From Lacunisphaera limnophila (GTDB taxonomy: Bacteria; Verrucomicrobiota; Verrucomicrobiia; Opitutales; Opitutaceae), in NCBI RefSeq assembly GCF_001746835.1, contig NZ_CP016094.1, positions 4,135,285 through 4,199,284 on the forward strand: a stretch of DNA of 64,000 nucleotides. The letters are read 5' to 3'. The position numbers and the translations under genes are program-made. Below, piece after piece: positions 33,955-42,820 of this stretch. The notes below the pieces were generated by a model that was given only the letters and a program-made list of their open reading frames with translations, was not told the DNA's origin and did not search any database. How positions within the stretch are numbered: the stretch's first letter is position 1; each line of letters starts with the position of its first letter.

Positions 33955-34725
33955 ATGTCTGGAGGCTCCCCGCAAAACACCGGCCCCGAATACTACGTCC
34001 GCGGCATCAACGACACCGATGCGCGCGGCCCGTTCTCCCTCGAACAGCTGGTCTCGCTCGTGGAAGCCGGCCAGGTCACGGCGGAAACCTATTACTACGA
34101 CGCCACCAGCGAACAGTGGCTGCTGATCTCCAGCAACGAGGCCATGAAGGCGGCCCTCTGGCCCGAGAAGAAACGCCTCGGCTTCAAGTCCATGGAGTTC
34201 AAGGCGGTCAACGAGGAGAAGACCGACAGCGCCCCGCCCATCACCGTGCAGCAGTTCCTCGATGCCGCCGAGGGCAAGACCGAGGAGACCAAGGGCAAGA
34301 AGGACAAGGGCGACATCATGATGCTCGCCGCGCAGTGGGGCACCCGCTCCGCCGCCCTCATTTCCATCGCCAGCGCCATCGCCCTCGTGCTCCCCGGCAT
34401 CGACGGCCTCACCGCCATGGACCCGGTCAAGATCATGCAGACCCCCGGCGTCGTGCTCGGGCTCGTGGACCTCGTCATCGGCGTCCTGCTGCTCCTCGGC
34501 GTGATCCAGATTTATCCGTTCGTCCGCTTCCGCGCCGTGTTCGGGCTCGGTTTCCTTGGTTTCCTGTTTCTGACCCAGGGTCAGCTCACGCCGACGATCG
34601 CGGTCGCCGCCGGCGCCATCGGACTCTATTTCAGTACCATCTTCCTGAGCTATATCCCGCTCGCCGTCGCGGCGCTGCTCGGACTCGGCGGCATGGCGAT
34701 GCTGGCGACGATGGCGTACGTCTGA
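33955..34725 (+). CDS. GYF_2 domain membrane protein
   Basis: 256 residues. Residues about 12-65 are a GYF_2-type domain (Y-Y-V-R-G-I-N-D, R-G-P-F-S-L-E-Q-L, Y-Y-Y-D-A-T-S-E-Q-W). A Lys/Glu-rich linker follows. The last 130 residues contain about five membrane segments. GYF_2 modules bind proline-rich or membrane protein partners and often sit on membrane proteins of unknown role in this group. It is 21 bases before the yihY-like gene, so probably co-transcribed. Confidence 0.85.
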   Translation: MSGGSPQNTGPEYYVRGINDTDARGPFSLEQLVSLVEAGQVTAETYYYDATSEQWLLISSNEAMKAALWPEKKRLGFKSMEFKAVNEEKTDSAPPITVQQFLDAAEGKTEETKGKKDKGDIMMLAAQWGTRSAALISIASAIALVLPGIDGLTAMDPVKIMQTPGVVLGLVDLVIGVLLLLGVIQIYPFVRFRAVFGLGFLGFLFLTQGQLTPTIAVAAGAIGLYFSTIFLSYIPLAVAALLGLGGMAMLATMAYV

Positions 34726-34746
34726 TCCCGGCGGAGCGCCCCGTCC

Positions 34747-36249
34747 ATGCCGCTCACCCCGCTGCTCGCCCGCCTGCGCCGCCTGTGGGAGCAGGAGATC
34801 TGGTCCGCCAGCTACAACCGCGAGCGCACCCTCCGCAACCGCGGCTACGCCTTCCTCCGGGTCGTCTCCATCACGATCTCCGGGCTGCATGAGCTGAAGG
34901 TCGCCAGTCGCGCCGCCGCCCTCAGCTACAGTTCCCTCCTCGGGCTCGGTCCGCTGGTGGCCATCGCGGTGCTCATCTCCGGCTTCGCGCTGGGCAACCG
35001 CGACCCCGCCATCATGGCGCAAAGCGTGAACCGCATCATCGGCTTCATCGCGCCGCAGGTCGCGCAATATGACCGCCCGGCAGCCGACGGCACCGCCGTG
35101 CTCGCCCCCATCACCGTCGGCGCCGACGGCCAGGTCGTGCCCCCCTCCGATCCGGAACTCGTCAAGCTGATCAGCCAGTTCGTCACCAGCAGCCGCTCCG
35201 GCACCGCCGGGCTCATCGGTGTCTTCATGCTGCTGCTCATCGTCCTGCAGCTGTTCACCAGCATCGAGAACACCTTCAATGACATCTGGGGCGTGCGCCG
35301 CGGCCGCAGCTGGCTCACCCGCATCATCTATTACTGGACCACCGTCACCCTCGGCGCGCTGCTGTTCTTCACCTCCATCACGCTGCTCTCGGCCAGCGCG
35401 TTCCTCAACGTCTTCCGCAACCTGACCGGCTGGCTCCCCTTCGGCGAACACCTGCTCGGCATGGTCAACTGGCTCCTGCCCTCCTCCTCCTTCGGCCTGC
35501 TGCTCATCCTCCTCACCTTCTTCTACCGGATGGTGCCCAACACCCGCGTGCGCTGGACCGCCGCGCTCCTCGGCGCGCTCCTCGTCACCGGCCTGCTCTT
35601 CCTCAACAACTACGTCGCCTTCCTCTACTTCAAGGGCGTGCTCCGCACCAAGAGCCTCTACGGCTCCGTCGGCATCTTCCCGATCCTCATGGCGGGCCTC
35701 TACGTATTCTGGTTCTTCGTCCTCGTCGGCGGCCAGATCACCTACGCCGTGCAAAACGTGCGCTACCGCAGCAGCCAGACCGCCTGGCACAGCCTCAACC
35801 ACGCCACCCGCGAGAGCATGTCGCTGGTCGTGCTCCTGCTCATCGCCCGCCGCTTCAAGGTCTGCGCGCCCGCCTACTCCGTCACCGAGCTCGCCCAGCT
35901 CATCCGCGTCCCGTCCCAGATCCTCAACGAGTCGCTCAACCGCCTCGTCGATCTCCAGCTCATCGACGAGCTCCCGCCCGCCGAGGGCGCCGACGCCAAC
36001 GACAACCGCTACCAGCCCGCCCGCCCGCTGGGCCGCATCACCCTCACGGACTTCCGCCAGCGCTTCGAGAACTACGGCGAGGCGCCCAGCGGCGGGCTAC
36101 TCGATCACGTCGACCCGGTGCTCGCTTTCTACCACGACAAGCTCAACGCGGCCATCCCCGCCGCCTTTGGCCCGAAGACGCTCGACGAGCTCATCGACGA
36201 GCAGCAGCCGAGCCAGACCTACGCCCCCTTCCCCGTCGCCGGGAAGTAA
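34747..36249 (+). CDS. YihY/virulence factor BrkB family membrane protein
   Basis: 500 residues. Six or more membrane segments include A-A-A-L-S-Y-S-S-L-L-G-L-G-P-L, the diagnostic start of the family, and Y-G-S-V-G-I-F-P-I-L-M-A-G-L-Y-V-F-W-F. A periplasmic insertion at about 95-140 and a C-terminal 110-residue soluble extension with winged-helix-like pattern (V-T-E-L-A-Q-L-I-R-V-P, L-N-R-L-V-D-L-Q-L-I) go beyond the core length of about 290. The family was once called RNase BN wrongly; its real function is unknown, perhaps transport. Confidence 0.9.
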   Translation: MPLTPLLARLRRLWEQEIWSASYNRERTLRNRGYAFLRVVSITISGLHELKVASRAAALSYSSLLGLGPLVAIAVLISGFALGNRDPAIMAQSVNRIIGFIAPQVAQYDRPAADGTAVLAPITVGADGQVVPPSDPELVKLISQFVTSSRSGTAGLIGVFMLLLIVLQLFTSIENTFNDIWGVRRGRSWLTRIIYYWTTVTLGALLFFTSITLLSASAFLNVFRNLTGWLPFGEHLLGMVNWLLPSSSFGLLLILLTFFYRMVPNTRVRWTAALLGALLVTGLLFLNNYVAFLYFKGVLRTKSLYGSVGIFPILMAGLYVFWFFVLVGGQITYAVQNVRYRSSQTAWHSLNHATRESMSLVVLLLIARRFKVCAPAYSVTELAQLIRVPSQILNESLNRLVDLQLIDELPPAEGADANDNRYQPARPLGRITLTDFRQRFENYGEAPSGGLLDHVDPVLAFYHDKLNAAIPAAFGPKTLDELIDEQQPSQTYAPFPVAGK

Positions 36250-36330
36250 GCTCCCTATCGGATGGAACCACGGCGACCTCGCCGTGGTTCGGCTTGCGGC
36301 CCACGGCCCCATTCACACGTTCGTAGCCCG

Positions 36331-37941
36331 ATGCCGCCTCCACGCCTTCACCCCCGGCTGGTTCCCCTGTGCCTGCTGCTGGGCGCCGCTGCCCCCGCCT
36401 TCGCCACGCCCCCACCCGCCCCCCTGTCCCACCTCCAGCTCACAGCCACCACCCTCGCCGTTGACCAGGTTGCCACCGGCTTCGACTCTCCCATCGATCT
36501 CGCCTGGGGCCCGGACAACCACCTCTGGTGCACCCAACTCGACGGCTCCGTTTGGCGCATCGACCCGGCGTCCGGTGAACGGCAGGAAGTGCTCCGCCTG
36601 GCCGGCGTCTTCCACCGCAAATCCCACGGCCTCCAAAGCCTCGCCTTTCACCCGCAGTTCGCCACCGCGCCGTACGTCTACCTGCACTACGTCTACCAAC
36701 TGCCGGCCCGCGGCTTGGACGAGGTCGTCCGCTCCCGCGTCGTGCGTTGCCGCTGGGACGGGTCGCGCCTGGGCGATCCGGAAACCCTCGTCAATGACTT
36801 GCCCGGCCGGGCCTACCACAACGGATCCCGCCTGCTCTTCGGCCCCGACGAAAAACTCTACCTCACCACCGGCGACGCGGGTCACACGCAAGCCAGCCTC
36901 GACCCCGCCGCCCTCAGCGGCAAGGTCCTGCGCTTCAACCCCGATGGGACCATCCCCGCCGACAACCCGTTTCCCGGCAGCCCCGTCTGGACCCTCGGCC
37001 ATCGCAACTCCCAAGGTCTCGCCTTCGGCCGCGACGGCCGCCTCTATGCCACCGAGCACGGGCCCAACAACGACGACGAGGTCAACCTTTTGGTCGCCGG
37101 CCACAACTACGGCTGGCCCGTGATCGAGGGCTTCATCGACCAACCCGCCGAGATCGAAGCCGCGCGCGGCCGATCGTTCACCGAACCCCTCCGCGCCTGG
37201 ACCCCAACCATCGCCGCCGCCGGCCTCGCCTACTACGACCACCCCGCGATCCCTGAGCTGCGCCACACCCTCCTGGTCGCCAACCTCAAGGGCCGCGCCC
37301 TTCGCGTCCTCGCCCTCGATGCCGCGGGCGAGGCCATCACCGGCGAACACATCTACCTCCAACAACGCCTCGGCCGCCTCCGTGACGTGTGCGTGTCCCC
37401 CGCCGGCGACATTTACCTGCTGACCAGCAACACCGACTGGCATCCCCGCTTCCAACCTTGGATGTATGACGCCCTGCCCGCCGGCCCCGACCGTATCCTA
37501 CGCCTGCACCCCACCCCCTCCGCCCCACCGCCCCAAACCCCCGTCTGGTCCGAGGACCTTGAACCGCTCAAGCTCCTGAGCGAGAACTGGGCCCTACCCG
37601 CCACGACCGAGGCCCTCAAGGCCGGCCAGGATCTCTACACCCTCCACTGTCTCAGCTGCCACGGTCCCACCGGCCAAGGAGCCCCCGGCCTCATCCCACC
37701 CCTCGCCCAGATCGCCTGGGTCACCGGCGACAAAAACCGCCTCATCCAAGTCGTCCTCGCCGGCCTCAACGGCCGTATCGAGGTCAACGGCGCATTCTAT
37801 GAACAGGAGATGCCCGCCTTCCGGCACCTGCCCGACGCCGATCTCGCCGCCGTCCTGACCTACATCCGCGCCAGTTTCGGCAACCAAGCCGGCGCCGTCG
37901 TCCCCGCCGAAGTCGCCGAGGAACGCAAAGGCCTGCGCTAG
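36331..37941 (+). CDS. Secreted PQQ-type sugar dehydrogenase fused to cytochrome c
   Basis: 536 residues from ATG 36331. A signal peptide spans about 1-25 (L-L-L-G-A-A-A-P-A-F-A). The next 390 residues are a six-bladed propeller of the soluble glucose/sorbosone dehydrogenase type: G-F-D-S-P-I-D-L-A-W-G-P-D, Y-H-N-G-S-R-L-L-F-G-P-D, H-R-N-S-Q-G-L-A-F, E-H-G-P-N-N-D-D-E. A C-terminal cytochrome c domain has C-L-S-C-H at about 440-444 for heme and a distal Met in E-M-P-A-F. Oxidation of an aldose with electrons passed internally to heme c is inferred. The donor sugar is unknown. Confidence 0.9.
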   Translation: MPPPRLHPRLVPLCLLLGAAAPAFATPPPAPLSHLQLTATTLAVDQVATGFDSPIDLAWGPDNHLWCTQLDGSVWRIDPASGERQEVLRLAGVFHRKSHGLQSLAFHPQFATAPYVYLHYVYQLPARGLDEVVRSRVVRCRWDGSRLGDPETLVNDLPGRAYHNGSRLLFGPDEKLYLTTGDAGHTQASLDPAALSGKVLRFNPDGTIPADNPFPGSPVWTLGHRNSQGLAFGRDGRLYATEHGPNNDDEVNLLVAGHNYGWPVIEGFIDQPAEIEAARGRSFTEPLRAWTPTIAAAGLAYYDHPAIPELRHTLLVANLKGRALRVLALDAAGEAITGEHIYLQQRLGRLRDVCVSPAGDIYLLTSNTDWHPRFQPWMYDALPAGPDRILRLHPTPSAPPPQTPVWSEDLEPLKLLSENWALPATTEALKAGQDLYTLHCLSCHGPTGQGAPGLIPPLAQIAWVTGDKNRLIQVVLAGLNGRIEVNGAFYEQEMPAFRHLPDADLAAVLTYIRASFGNQAGAVVPAEVAEERKGLR

Positions 37942-38048
37942 CCGCCGCCGGCCCGGCGCGGCTCGCCGAAATATCACTGCCCCAACGAGTTTGCTTTTGA
38001 CAATTCGTCGCGGACGCCGCTTTGATTTGGAAACCCCGTCACCGCCAC

Positions 38049-39074
38049 ATGTTCAACCAATTCCTGGGACTTTTCTCCAACGACATCGGGATCGATTTGG
38101 GCACCGCCAACACCTTGGTCTACGTGAAGGACAAGGGCATCGTGCTCCGCGAACCCAGCGTGGTGGCTGTCTACACCAACTCCCGCCGCGTCCGCGCCGT
38201 GGGTGACGAGGCCAAGGTCATGCTCGGCCGCACGCCCGGCAGTATCACCGCCATCCGCCCGATGAAGGACGGCGTCATCGCCGACTTCGACATCACCGAG
38301 GCCATGCTGCGCTACTTCATCCGCAAGGCCAACGGCGGTAAAACCTTTCCCCAGCCCAGCGTCTGCATCGCCATCCCCTCCGGTATCACCGAGGTCGAGA
38401 AGCGCGCCGTGATGGAATCCGCCACCCACGCCGGCGCCCGCGAGGTTCACACCATCCCCGAGCCCTTCGCCGCCGCCCTCGGCGTCGGCCTGCCGGTCGA
38501 TGAGCCCGCCGCCAACATGATCGTCGACATCGGCGGCGGCACCACCGAGATCGCCATCATTTCCCTCAACGGCATCGTCTTCTCGAAATCCATCCGCGTC
38601 GCCGGCGACGAGATCGACCTCGCCATCATCAACTACATGAAGCGGGCCTACAACCTGCTCATCGGTGAGCGCACGTCGGAAGAGATCAAGATGACCATCG
38701 GCTCCGCCTACCCGCTCGACACCGAGCTGGCCATGGAGGTCAAGGGCCGCGACTCCGTCGCCGGTCTGCCCAAGACCATCCACATCACTTCCCAGGAAAT
38801 CCGCGAGGCCATGGGCGACACCATCGGCGCCATCGTCGAGGCCGTCCGCATCACCCTCGAGCGCTGCCCGCCTGAACTCTCCGCCGACCTCGTCGACCGC
38901 GGCTTCGTGATGGCCGGCGGCGGCTCCCTCATCCGCGGCATCGACAAGCTCCTCTCCGAGAAGACCGGCCTGGCCGTCACCGTCTCCGACGACCCCCTCT
39001 CCGCCGTCGCCAACGGCACCGGCGTCTTTATCAACAACATCGAGGACTACCGCCGGATCGCCGCGGACCTCTGA
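38049..39074 (+). CDS. mreB: Rod shape-determining actin-like protein MreB
   Basis: 341 residues from ATG 38049. Actin-fold motifs are complete: I-G-I-D-L-G-T-A-N-T-L-V near the start (phosphate 1), P-M-K-D-G-V-I-A-D-F, M-I-V-D-I-G-G-G-T-T-E-I-A (phosphate 2), and V-M-A-G-G-G-S-L-I-R-G (adenosine). The N-terminal M-F-N-Q-F-L-G-L-F-S could form the membrane-binding helix. MreB directs lateral wall synthesis with MreC, MreD, RodA and PBP2; mreC, mreD and mrdA follow here. Confidence 0.98.
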   Translation: MFNQFLGLFSNDIGIDLGTANTLVYVKDKGIVLREPSVVAVYTNSRRVRAVGDEAKVMLGRTPGSITAIRPMKDGVIADFDITEAMLRYFIRKANGGKTFPQPSVCIAIPSGITEVEKRAVMESATHAGAREVHTIPEPFAAALGVGLPVDEPAANMIVDIGGGTTEIAIISLNGIVFSKSIRVAGDEIDLAIINYMKRAYNLLIGERTSEEIKMTIGSAYPLDTELAMEVKGRDSVAGLPKTIHITSQEIREAMGDTIGAIVEAVRITLERCPPELSADLVDRGFVMAGGGSLIRGIDKLLSEKTGLAVTVSDDPLSAVANGTGVFINNIEDYRRIAADL

Positions 39075-39081
39075 GTGAGGT

Positions 39082-39351
39082 ATGACCGCGAAGGAAATGG
39101 CGCACTGGGAACGCTGGCACGGCCGGGGTCGGCGCACCTACCAAATCCATCACGCGGCCCGCGCATTCGGCGGCGCCATGCTGACGGTCCTGCTGCAGAA
39201 CGCGCTTGGGTTCGGCTCGCCGCCGCCAATTTGGATCATCTTGGGCGCAATCACGTCCACCCCGTTGGCCGTCTGGTTTTTCGCCGGTCACCACTGGGAC
39301 GCCCGGATCGAGGAGTACAAATTCCTGACCGCGCGCCCCGGCCAGATCTGA
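39082..39351 (+). CDS. Small unknown membrane protein between mreB and mreC
   Basis: 89 residues, seven bases after mreB and 24 bases before mreC. One or two hydrophobic segments (A-M-L-T-V-L-L-Q-N-A-L-G-F, I-W-I-I-L-G-A-I-T-S-T-P-L-A-V-W-F-F-A) lie between charged ends; the C-terminus reads H-H-W-D-A-R-I-E-E-Y-K-F-L. No family recognised. The spacing within the rod operon suggests it could act in cell-shape control. Homologue conservation is the key test. Confidence 0.7.
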   Translation: MTAKEMAHWERWHGRGRRTYQIHHAARAFGGAMLTVLLQNALGFGSPPPIWIILGAITSTPLAVWFFAGHHWDARIEEYKFLTARPGQI

Positions 39352-39375
39352 GCGGTTCTTGCCGCGTTCTTCGCC

Positions 39376-40206
39376 GTGCTTCCCCGCCGCTTCGACCAAG
39401 CCCGCCCCTTCATCACGCTCGGCGTGATCCTGTTGGCGTGGATCCTCCTCCCCCTCGGCGCCAAGCTCTTCACCCGTGCCAGCTTCTTCGAGATCCAGGC
39501 CCCGCTGATCGTCGCCGACTCCTTCGTCCGCGACTTGCAGACGTTCTGGTCCAACCGCGCGACCTCCAAGGATGAGCTCCTCAAGGCCGGCCGCCAGCTC
39601 GCCGGCCTCGTCGCGCAATACGAGTACGCCACGCAGCAGAACGCCCAGCTCCAGGCCGAGATCCTCCGCCTCGAGAATCTCCTCAACCTCCCCGCCCTCC
39701 CCGCCTTCCGCCTCGAGCCGGCCCGCGTAGCTCGCCGCGACTTCTCCGGCTGGTGGCAGCGGATGGTCATCCGCAAGGGCTCCAACCACGGCATCCCCCT
39801 CGGCGCCCCCGTCGTCTTCGCCGGCGGCGTCGTCGGCCGCGTCACCGAGGTGCACCGCTACACCGCGGTCGTCGACCTCGTCACCAGCCCCACCCTGCGC
39901 CTCGCCGCCACCGTCGCGGGCGACACCCGTCCGGTCAGCTACCAGGGCGGCCTCAACAGCACCTTCAGCGCCCCGCGCGGCACCGTGGATTTTGTCCCGC
40001 TCGACGTCTACGCCACGCCCAACACCGCCAAGCGTCTCGTCACCTCCGGCCTCGGCGTCTTCCCGCCTGGCCTGATCATCGGCGAGATTACCCGCCTCGA
40101 GCCGAGCGCCGACGGCCTCTTTAAGAATGGTGAGGTCCAGCTCGACCAGCGCCTCGGCACCCTCACCGAGGTCACCGTCCTCATCCCGCTCGACCCGGAG
40201 GAATGA
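39376..40206 (+). CDS. mreC: Rod shape-determining protein MreC
   Basis: 276 residues, GTG start. One N-terminal membrane helix (I-T-L-G-V-I-L-L-A-W-I-L-L-P) is followed by a coiled-coil (about 75-115) and the periplasmic double beta-barrel with G-I-P-L-G-A-P-V-V, G-G-V-V-G-R-V-T-E-V-H and L-G-V-F-P-P-G-L-I-I-G. The stop at 40,206 is four bases from the mreD start. Confidence 0.93.
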   Translation: MLPRRFDQARPFITLGVILLAWILLPLGAKLFTRASFFEIQAPLIVADSFVRDLQTFWSNRATSKDELLKAGRQLAGLVAQYEYATQQNAQLQAEILRLENLLNLPALPAFRLEPARVARRDFSGWWQRMVIRKGSNHGIPLGAPVVFAGGVVGRVTEVHRYTAVVDLVTSPTLRLAATVAGDTRPVSYQGGLNSTFSAPRGTVDFVPLDVYATPNTAKRLVTSGLGVFPPGLIIGEITRLEPSADGLFKNGEVQLDQRLGTLTEVTVLIPLDPEE

Positions 40207-40210
40207 CCCC

Positions 40211-40744
40211 ATGCGCCGCTCCGATCCCCGCTGGCTCATCGTCACCCTCGCCAACCTGCTGCTCCTCTGGCTCGCCGGCCTCCTCAACCACGCCATCGCC
40301 GGCCTCGCCGTGCACGTCTATGTCGGCGGTCTGCTCGTCACCTACGCCGCCCTCCGCCTCGACCCGCGCTCCGGCCTCATCGCCACCCTGCTCACCGGCC
40401 TGATGGCCGATGCGCTGACGCCCGTCCCCTTCGGGACCAGCCTCTTCCTCTTCTCCCTGGTGCACGCGGTCGTGCTCTACGGCCGCCACCGCTTCCCGCG
40501 CGAGGGCGCCATCTTCGGCCTCGTGGTCGCCCTGCTCGCCAACCTCTTTCTCGTCATCGCCCTCTCCTTCCTCCTCGTGGGCGCCGGTCCGCGCCCCGCC
40601 GCTGCCTGGCTCCGCATCTTCGCTGATCTCCTCTTCTCCCAGCTCGCCCTGCTCGTCATCGCCCCCTGGTTCCTCGCCCTGCAGGACCGCGCCATGGAGC
40701 TCGCCGCCATCCACCCCGAGACCGGCCGACCGGTCACCCGCTGA
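40211..40744 (+). CDS. mreD: Rod shape-determining protein MreD
   Basis: 177 residues from ATG 40211. Five hydrophobic segments cover most of the length. L-I-A-T-L-L-T-G-L-M-A-D-A-L-T-P-V-P-F-G holds the characteristic Asp-containing turn. It completes the mreBCD operon with four bases between mreC and mreD. The last 20 residues are cytoplasmic. Confidence 0.9.
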   Translation: MRRSDPRWLIVTLANLLLLWLAGLLNHAIAGLAVHVYVGGLLVTYAALRLDPRSGLIATLLTGLMADALTPVPFGTSLFLFSLVHAVVLYGRHRFPREGAIFGLVVALLANLFLVIALSFLLVGAGPRPAAAWLRIFADLLFSQLALLVIAPWFLALQDRAMELAAIHPETGRPVTR

Positions 40745-40750
40745 GGCGGG

Positions 40751-40871
40751 CAAACTCCCAACGCCAAACTTCCAAACGCCAAACAACAGGGTTGCGGTTT
40801 CTCCCGTTCCCTTTCGGTTCCTGCGACCAGCATAATGTTTGGCCTTTGGACCTTTGGACTTTTGCAATTTA
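40751..40871. repeat. Inverted tract of 7-8 base units between mreD and mrdA
   Basis: The left arm repeats CCAAAC-type units every seven bases (CAAACTC, then CCAACGC) and the right arm repeats TTTGG every 7-8 bases (TTTGGCC, then TTTGGACC). The arms are roughly reverse complements, so the region can fold into a long imperfect hairpin. The right arm ends 4 bases before the mrdA start. Confidence 0.6.
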
Positions 40872-40875
40872 GCCC

Positions 40876-42810
40876 ATGAGCCGCCTCATCCAGCGCCGCA
40901 CCCACCGCAACCCGCGCCTGCTGGTCTTCTACGGCGCGGTCATCGCGATCGTGGCCATCCTCATCGGCGGCCTGGCCTTCCACCAGCTCTTCAAGCCAGG
41001 CGTCTATAGCGAGCGCGAGCGCCTGCAGAACCTCCGCCGCGTCGTCTCCCCCGGCCCGCGCGGCAACCTCTATGACCGCGAGGGCCGGCTGCTCGTCGGC
41101 AACCGCCCGCGCTTCTCCGTCGTGCTCGACCTCGCCGAGCTCCGCCCCGAGTTCCGCGCCGAATACAAGATCGTCGCCCGCAACTACGCCGCGCTGGCCG
41201 CCACCGAGCGGCCCAATTCCGACCAGCTCGCCCGCATCGCCCGCACCAGCGTCGCCCAGCGCTACCTCGACCAGATCAACCTCATCCTGCGGCGCAACGA
41301 GCAGGTCCGCTCCCCCGAGCTCAACCGGCACATCAACCAGTCGCTCCTCCTCCCCTACGTGCTGCTCGACGACCTCGCCCCCGAGGAGTACGCCCGCCTT
41401 ATCGAGCGCCTGCCCGTCACCTCCCCTCTCCAGGTCTACACGTCCAGCACCCGCCACTATCCCTACGGCTCCGCCGCCGCCCACACCCTCGGCTACGTCG
41501 GCGTCAACAACGACCCCGAGGTCGAGGACTTCCCCGGCGAAGACCTGCTCACCTTCAAGATGAAGGGCTCCGTCGGCCGCACCGGCCTGGAAAAGATCTT
41601 CGACACCCTCCTCGAGGGCGAGACCGGCGGCGCCATCTATCGCGTCGATCCCGCCGGCTACAAGGTCGACCTGCCCGTCGAGAAACGCATGCCGGTCCAG
41701 GGCAAAAACATCACCACCAGCATCGACATCGAGCTGCAGCAGGCCGCCGAGGCCGCCATGAAGGACGGCGAGGGCAAGGACCGCACCGGCGCCGCCGTCG
41801 CCCTCGATATCCGCACCGGCGAGGTCCTCGCCCTCGTCTCCAAGCCGGACTACGACCTCAACCAGTTCGTGCCCCGCCTCTCCCAGGACGAGGCCAAGGC
41901 CATCGAGGAATCCGGCGGCTGGCTCAACCGCGCCATCCAGGGCCAGTATCCTCCCGGCTCCACCTTCAAGATCATCACCGCCCTCGCCGGCCTTCGCGCC
42001 GGCGCCATCGACCCGGCGGAGCGCGTGATGTGCCCCGGTTTCTACCAGGTCGGTAACCGCCGCTTCCCCTGCCACAACCGCAACGGCCACGGCGAACGCG
42101 ACCTGCGCGGCGCGATCCGCGATTCCTGCAACGTCTACTTCTACAAGAACGGTCTCGAGGTCGGGCCCAACCTCATCGCCGCCGAGGCCAAACGCTTCGG
42201 CTTCAACCACGCCACCGGCATCGAACTCCCCTACGAGTTCAAATCCCCCCACGTGGCCGATCCCGCCTGGCGCGCGGCCAACTGGAAATCCGCCAACCTC
42301 CCCGACGGCATCTGGCGCGCAGGCGACACCGCCAACATCGCCATCGGCCAGGGCGACACCCTCATCACCCCCCTCCAGGCCGCCTGCATGGTCGCCTCCT
42401 TCGCCCGCGGCGAGACCGAGACCCGCCCCACCATCCTCCACGACCCCAAGCGCCCGCGCCAGCGTTCCACCCCGATCGGCCTGTCGCCTTCCGACTACAA
42501 CGCCGTCCTCGAGGGCATGGAACAGTGCTACCAGATCGGCAGCGGCAAACTCGCCCGCGTCGACGGCCTGCGCGGCGCCGCCAAGACCGGCACCGCCCAG
42601 CTCGGCCGCAAGGACATGGCCTGGGTCGTCGCCTTTGCCCCCGTGGACAACCCGCAGGTCGCCGTCGCCGTCATGCTCGAGGGCGCCGTCGACGACAACA
42701 ACTTCGGCGGCGGTGTCTATGCCGGCCCGGTCGCCGCGGCGATCCTCCGCTCCTGGCAGGAAAAACGCGACCGCCCCGTCGCGACCCCGGTGAACATCAA
42801 CCTTCAATAA
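40876..42810 (+). CDS. mrdA: Penicillin-binding protein 2 (elongation transpeptidase)
   Basis: 644 residues. A single N-terminal membrane anchor is at about 18-38. The pedestal domain has P-G-P-R-G-N-L-Y-D-R-E-G-R-L-L-V. The transpeptidase domain has the active Ser in G-S-T-F-K at about 362, S-C-N for the second motif at about 420, and A-K-T-G-T-A at about 575. It cross-links side-wall peptidoglycan with MreBCD. rodA, usually the next gene, is absent; deoC follows instead, so the partner glycosyltransferase must lie elsewhere. Confidence 0.96.
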   Translation: MSRLIQRRTHRNPRLLVFYGAVIAIVAILIGGLAFHQLFKPGVYSERERLQNLRRVVSPGPRGNLYDREGRLLVGNRPRFSVVLDLAELRPEFRAEYKIVARNYAALAATERPNSDQLARIARTSVAQRYLDQINLILRRNEQVRSPELNRHINQSLLLPYVLLDDLAPEEYARLIERLPVTSPLQVYTSSTRHYPYGSAAAHTLGYVGVNNDPEVEDFPGEDLLTFKMKGSVGRTGLEKIFDTLLEGETGGAIYRVDPAGYKVDLPVEKRMPVQGKNITTSIDIELQQAAEAAMKDGEGKDRTGAAVALDIRTGEVLALVSKPDYDLNQFVPRLSQDEAKAIEESGGWLNRAIQGQYPPGSTFKIITALAGLRAGAIDPAERVMCPGFYQVGNRRFPCHNRNGHGERDLRGAIRDSCNVYFYKNGLEVGPNLIAAEAKRFGFNHATGIELPYEFKSPHVADPAWRAANWKSANLPDGIWRAGDTANIAIGQGDTLITPLQAACMVASFARGETETRPTILHDPKRPRQRSTPIGLSPSDYNAVLEGMEQCYQIGSGKLARVDGLRGAAKTGTAQLGRKDMAWVVAFAPVDNPQVAVAVMLEGAVDDNNFGGGVYAGPVAAAILRSWQEKRDRPVATPVNINLQ

Positions 42811-42820
42811 CCCCACCCCG

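Noticed and set aside
33670..35802. 710-codon minus-strand reading frame
   Set aside because: Antisense to argS, GYF and yihY-like genes, all with strong motifs; composition is that of a codon shadow.
40477..42816. 779-codon minus-strand reading frame opposite mrdA
   Set aside because: A shadow of the high-GC mrdA gene; Gly/Val/Ala/Asp-rich with no motifs.
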